A stretch of 64,000 bases of DNA from Saccoglossus kowalevskii (taxonomy: Eukaryota; Hemichordata; Enteropneusta; Harrimaniidae), in NCBI RefSeq assembly GCF_000003605.2, contig NW_003156735.1:319400-383399 (forward strand), in the 5' to 3' direction. The translations under genes were made by a program, and so were the position numbers. Shown here one piece after another: positions 59,506-64,000 of this stretch; the stretch's first letter is position 1, and the number at the start of each line of letters is the position of its first letter. The notes below the pieces were generated by a model, which did not search any database, was not told the DNA's origin, and saw only the letters and a list, made by a program, of their open reading frames with translations.

Positions 59506-62500
59506 GCAAATTCACGAAAGGGTTCTTTTATTTCTTTAAATTGGTGGTCCAAGATGTCTTGTCATTTGTTTCGATTTATGACTGGTGTGGAGGTGACTTG
59601 TTCTACCTTTTCTAAGATTTTAAATTATATTATTTGGCTTTGACCACACTCTAAAATACTGGTTTTTAAAATATTACATGGAAATATACAATCTATAATG
59701 TTGTGTTGGAATCTACAAGTCATCTCTAGTCTGTGAGCTGAATGTGTTCAAGTAGTTTTATACGACTAATAATTCCTACTATCTACTTTATTAACACATA
59801 AATCAAATAAATAGTCGCGAATTTGAAATTATACTTTTTTATGGTAATATCAGCGAAGTGTGTTGAAGGGCGCTTCTAAGGTGACGAATTACCTCGATTG
59901 GTGGAAATCGGCAGTTGCACGACTCCAATGTGTATACAATGTAACAGTGGCAGCATATACCGTCGGGGCGTATAGTTAAAAAATGAAGATACAACTGATA
60001 AAAAAATAACTATATTACAAGTGACTGTATCCAAGAATCAAATGAAGCTAATTATTACCCCATATTCGATCGCGTGCGATTAGAACTCGCGCATATTTCG
60101 ACCATCAGATAGCTCACATAACAGTCCCAATATCCCAATAACGCTTTATTTATAGGAACATTTTTTCGGTGACGATTTTGTAATATAATTTGCCAGCAAT
60201 TACTAGTCTTTCACTAGTTTACTGTACCCGCCAGTTCGAATTCTATTTGGGTTGAACGCCAAAATAGGACGATCTTATCTTAATGCTTGGTAAGTGTGTC
60301 ACCCACGATGATCATGATTCGTTAATGAGTGTGAATTGCTGGAAACCTTGATCATGTCCACAGGTGCCTGTGTTCGATATAATAATGAATTGCCATAATG
60401 ATATTATGATTGAAGGGACTGATTACATAGTACTAAATATGAAATTCAGCTCTGCAACCACACTTGCACTAACATATAAAATAAGACAGAAAAAAACAAC
60501 AACGTTGCAGTGTATTGATTGATAACTTTTCCTGTTTGGCACATAGGCATTTAGGAGATGATAGTTTGGTTCAAGTGCAAAAACTAATTTTTACAAGTGA
60601 TATTCACATGTATATTTGCCACTTGCCATGTCATACAAACATGTGTTCACACATTTGGTATCACCGATATGATTGTGGCTCAGTGTTACATGGATTTAAA
60701 CAAAACATGAACAAATAGTGAAACATGCCACAGCTCATGCCCATTTGAAATGACGAACCCCAAGTGCATTCTGGGACATCCAGAACGCCATGAGAAATGT
60801 TAACAATTTTAACTGCACTTTTGCATATCGCTTTTATTAAACGTACAAATATTCCACAATTCGATCTCAATATTAGATATACATAAATAGGTTACTCCTT
60901 TGTAATTTATTGCTCCGAGATGTGTAGATTTATCTTTTTTGAAATTAGCTAGCATATCTGGAAAGCTTGAGTGAAATATCAGAATGGAGACACCTGCGCC
61001 GTATATCTAACAACTCTGTTCTAGAGCCCGAACTAATACGTTGATGTATTACGGTTTACATAAATGGCAACCTAAAATTAAAGTTTGGTTACACGGGCAA
61101 ATAAGTAACGACGTTGTCAAAGTAACATAATACGTAAGAAGGCCCCGCCCACCCTACATGCAATTATGATTCATTCTGTTTTCAGCCATAGTCACAGCAA
61201 TGCTACCTATAGAGGGCGCTTTCAAACGACAACTGTCTTGACACATCAACACTGCTTAAACCGGGTGTTCAACCACGCGTTGATTCACTAGGATTTGCTT
61301 CTCTTCCGAATTATTGTGAGTCGCAGAATTCGCACAATTCATATCCGTATATATGCCACACAATAGCCCCGAGACCCAAACAAAACTTAATGAGTATACA
61401 AATATATGTATATAAATATTTTCATAAAATACCAAATCCTTCGCCTTCCTTCTATTTCAAACAGAAAACCCCTTTTTGTGATAGTTTGTATACATGAAGT
61501 ATTTTTCTCTCAATGATTTAATTATTTAGTGTAACAGTAAATTTTTTATTATTTAATTGTCCAATGTTCTATGTTTCTGGACTTGTAACACTGGCATTTC
61601 CCGATAAAAAAAAATCATTAAAGATTTACGAGTGGGCCCGTATTACTAGTATGTTATTTCCATTTTTAAAGTTTCTAATTTTGTTGTATTTAAATTTCCT
61701 CAATATGCTTTTATACATCTCAATTTTTCCCGCCTTCTATAGATAAAAGTAAAAAATAAGTCTATGTGACAATTCCGCACGTCATTAACTACGAACTTTT
61801 AGATATTAACGTGACAGTGTATGTTTGTTAATAATAACTCTAGAAACACAGGGTGTGTATTCTCATTTCTGATGCGATGGTTAGGTTCGCACTACAAGCT
61901 AAGGTTCGTTTATTCGGTCATCCTAATCACTACACTTTGGCAGATGATATTTAGTCAACGTATATTTAAGTGCGTCCTCTCTAGCAATGCTAGATTATTT
62001 TCATCAATACGCTGTCCGTCAACTTGCTCGCTATAGCTACTTCACACACAAAACATGATGTGCATGATGTAAGCTCTCAGTATGATATAAACATACACTT
62101 GCAACCGTCACACGTTTAAAAACACAGAAAATGTATTTACGATATGTCTCCGGGGTGAGGACAGCGAACTGGTAAGACTTTAAGAGCTAAAACAATGATA
62201 TTAAAATTTTGCGCAGACCGACCCATGCTTGAGGCGTAGGTTTCGTGCTGTACGTCGAACGGGTGCATGAAATTGAACTGCCGTGCTCGCATCAAACACG
62301 CACTGTAACAAAATTAATTGGTGGCCTGTATGAATAGTTCGACCAACTGTAATCTTTTTCAGTACTAGGCCACATAACGAAGACGATCCTGGCATGTGAA
62401 AGCTGTGGAAACACAGTCAGCTGGCGTACATATTTGATAATAAAATAAGTGCGACCAATTTACCGACATTTACTATATGAGGGCCGCCGTCTTGAATACG

Positions 62501-62871
62501 CATGAGCTAAATAAATAGACAATTTAAGAAACGGGATTTTCAGATTCCCACACACCAGAGGAAAAATAACAAACTTTCACCTGTCAGCCAAATTATGCGT
62601 TTGGGCAACATTAAGCCAAAAATCTGACCGTATTCGTCTTTGTTTGGAAAAATCCTTTACATACGAACACCTAATTTGAGGGAACTTTTGATTTTTGCAT
62701 TAAAAGTGAAGTTCCCGGATCTGTCATGGCTTCCGGTTGTACTTTAATATCTCGTTGACATCTCTGTTTATTTACTGTCGTTAAATCTTACATAATTTCC
62801 GCCATCATGTCTAATCCAGCGCCTCCAATATACTCAGACAGATTCTGTATTCACGCTTTTAAATGTCATGC
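59506..62871. other. Unassigned 3' flank
   Basis: Short open frames only. One (60949-61042 plus, ending in TGA) reads LAYLESLSEISEWRHLRRIS after an AG but is too short to judge. No repeat family recognised. Confidence 0.45.
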
Positions 62872-63021
62872 TTAAAGCGGAGCAGTAGTCACCTGCGCAT
62901 GTCATGTGTCAGATGGCCATAGCCTGTCAATGTTTACAAACAAGCGTCTACCCATGAACCTTTGCGTTTTTAGTGTGTGTTGTTATCGTCACGTGCGCAG
63001 GTGATGCCCCCTCCGCTTTAA
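62872..63021. repeat. MITE, family 3, full length
   Basis: Begins TTAAAGCGGAG and ends CTCCGCTTTAA, a perfect 11-bp terminal inverted repeat with TTAA ends, 150 bp, no coding capacity. TTAA-ended short elements are typical of piggyBac-like non-autonomous transposons; that assignment is inference. Confidence 0.85.
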
Positions 63022-64000
63022 TATTCAGTATTCCCTCTACATTATCGTCCAGCATCATGTACACTTGTCTTCCAAAGGACTTGACATGTCTCAAAGCAGG
63101 GTTTGATGAGTTCGTATGAGTCTAATATTACTCACAACCTGTCCGTATTTGGATAATTACTTTTGCAGCACAATATTTGAAATAAAAGGTGGTACACCAG
63201 ACACAATTACCTTGGTCTCTGGCTTGACCAGCAGCTCCACGTACACAAAAAAACCACACAAATACTACCTATACAAACATTCTCGACTGACTGAACAGAG
63301 TCGAGAAACATGATCACACTACCACTGACACGGGATTCAGGAATAACCTTTAAATGCCGGAAGACACCAGAAACACTGTTGACATATGCTTCAATACTTG
63401 TACCAGTCGCCATCTTGGTTCTACTACCATGCAAGCCAAAGCGTGAAGAGAGAAAAAAGACGATGAAACAAGAACTATTTATCAACGAAACCTAAAAAAA
63501 CAACAGAGTGGAGCCGAAAATTCTCATAAACAAACGTGGTAAGGTTTTAGATAAATAGCACGATTAGCGATAAGCATAATCCCCAGCGAGCCCGTATGGG
63601 ATTCTACCTAAGTAAAATGCATAGAAGCAATTAGATTATCATACTTCTTGTAACATATGGTTATAAAAAAATATAGCGTAATCGTTAAAGAAAGTTCATT
63701 GAAGTGGACATGAATTTTATCGTGACTGCTTGCTATCTACCATTGCTAGCTCAGTACACCTTATAATACAATTATCGTAATACCGGCTCTCCACCTATTA
63801 GTTATCCTTCTCTTCAACTCGTGTATAATCAGACATGAAGTAGCGATTAGCCGCATGAGCTACTCTTTTGTTCTTTCAATTTTCAATACCACCAGTTTGA
63901 ATCAACCTGCCTCTGTGTCAACACCTGCAAAACTTAGAATTCTCCACGTGTTTAGTTCAATGTCCTTAAAATGACATTCATGGATTGTTTGTTCCTGGTC
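63022..64000. other. Window end, unassigned
   Basis: From 63179 (after tttttgcag-like sequence) the plus strand is open for about 44 codons to TGA at 63309-63311, then a 61-codon frame (63310-63495) with a hydrophobic stretch LLTYASILVPVAILVLL and a Lys/Arg-rich tail overlaps it in another frame. No family is recognised. It could be a terminal exon with unclear frame or chance. Confidence 0.3.

Noticed and set aside
60949-61042. Possible exon LAYLESLSEISEWRHLRR
   Set aside because: Only 31 codons, ambiguous double AG border and ending in a stop. Chance is likely enough that it is not called.

Overview
The window is animal nuclear DNA. It is AT-rich, its genes are split by GT-AG introns with stop-bounded exons, and non-coding sequence is full of decayed MITE-like repeats, tandem repeats and homopolymer runs. 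There is no bacterial operon layout, CRISPR array or rRNA. The best clue to the organism is a luqin-type neuropeptide precursor at 51-59 kb whose amidated peptide ends in Arg-Trp. RWamide luqins are known from ambulacrarians, whereas protostome luqins and RYamides end in RF or RY. A hemichordate or echinoderm is therefore the best guess, by inference from one short peptide.

Layout. (1) 40-9770, plus strand: the 3' part of a Lifeguard/TMBIM (Bax-inhibitor-1 superfamily) multi-pass membrane protein gene. Every splice phase joins cleanly. Two exons are duplicated: an internal 84-nt exon (4435-4518 and 4803-4886) and the 3'-terminal exon (8665-8817 and 9624-9770), each terminal copy with its own stop and poly(A) signal. 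This predicts four C-terminal isoforms. (2) 14151-21497, minus strand, convergent: a complete five-exon FASTK-family mitochondrial RNA-regulator gene (623 residues) with a presequence-like N-terminus, FAST-type helical region and C-terminal RAP domain. (3) About 21.5-44.9 kb: a gene-poor stretch with local duplications, tandem repeats, a tRNA-like SINE remnant and a few unassigned coding-like fragments. (4) About 44.9-59.5 kb, plus strand: the luqin-type precursor gene, with a signal-peptide/peptide exon, a cysteine-rich exon and a tentative terminal exon; a possible promoter and 5' exon lies near 44.9-45.06 kb. (5) 59.5-64 kb: no firm gene, one candidate first coding exon and a MITE.

The three genes have no evident functional link: stress/calcium control in internal membranes, mitochondrial RNA metabolism and peptide signalling. 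The most interesting signals are the paired exon duplications in the Lifeguard gene and a 34-bp minisatellite that has copied that gene's own 5' splice site several times into the intron. No wholly new system was found.
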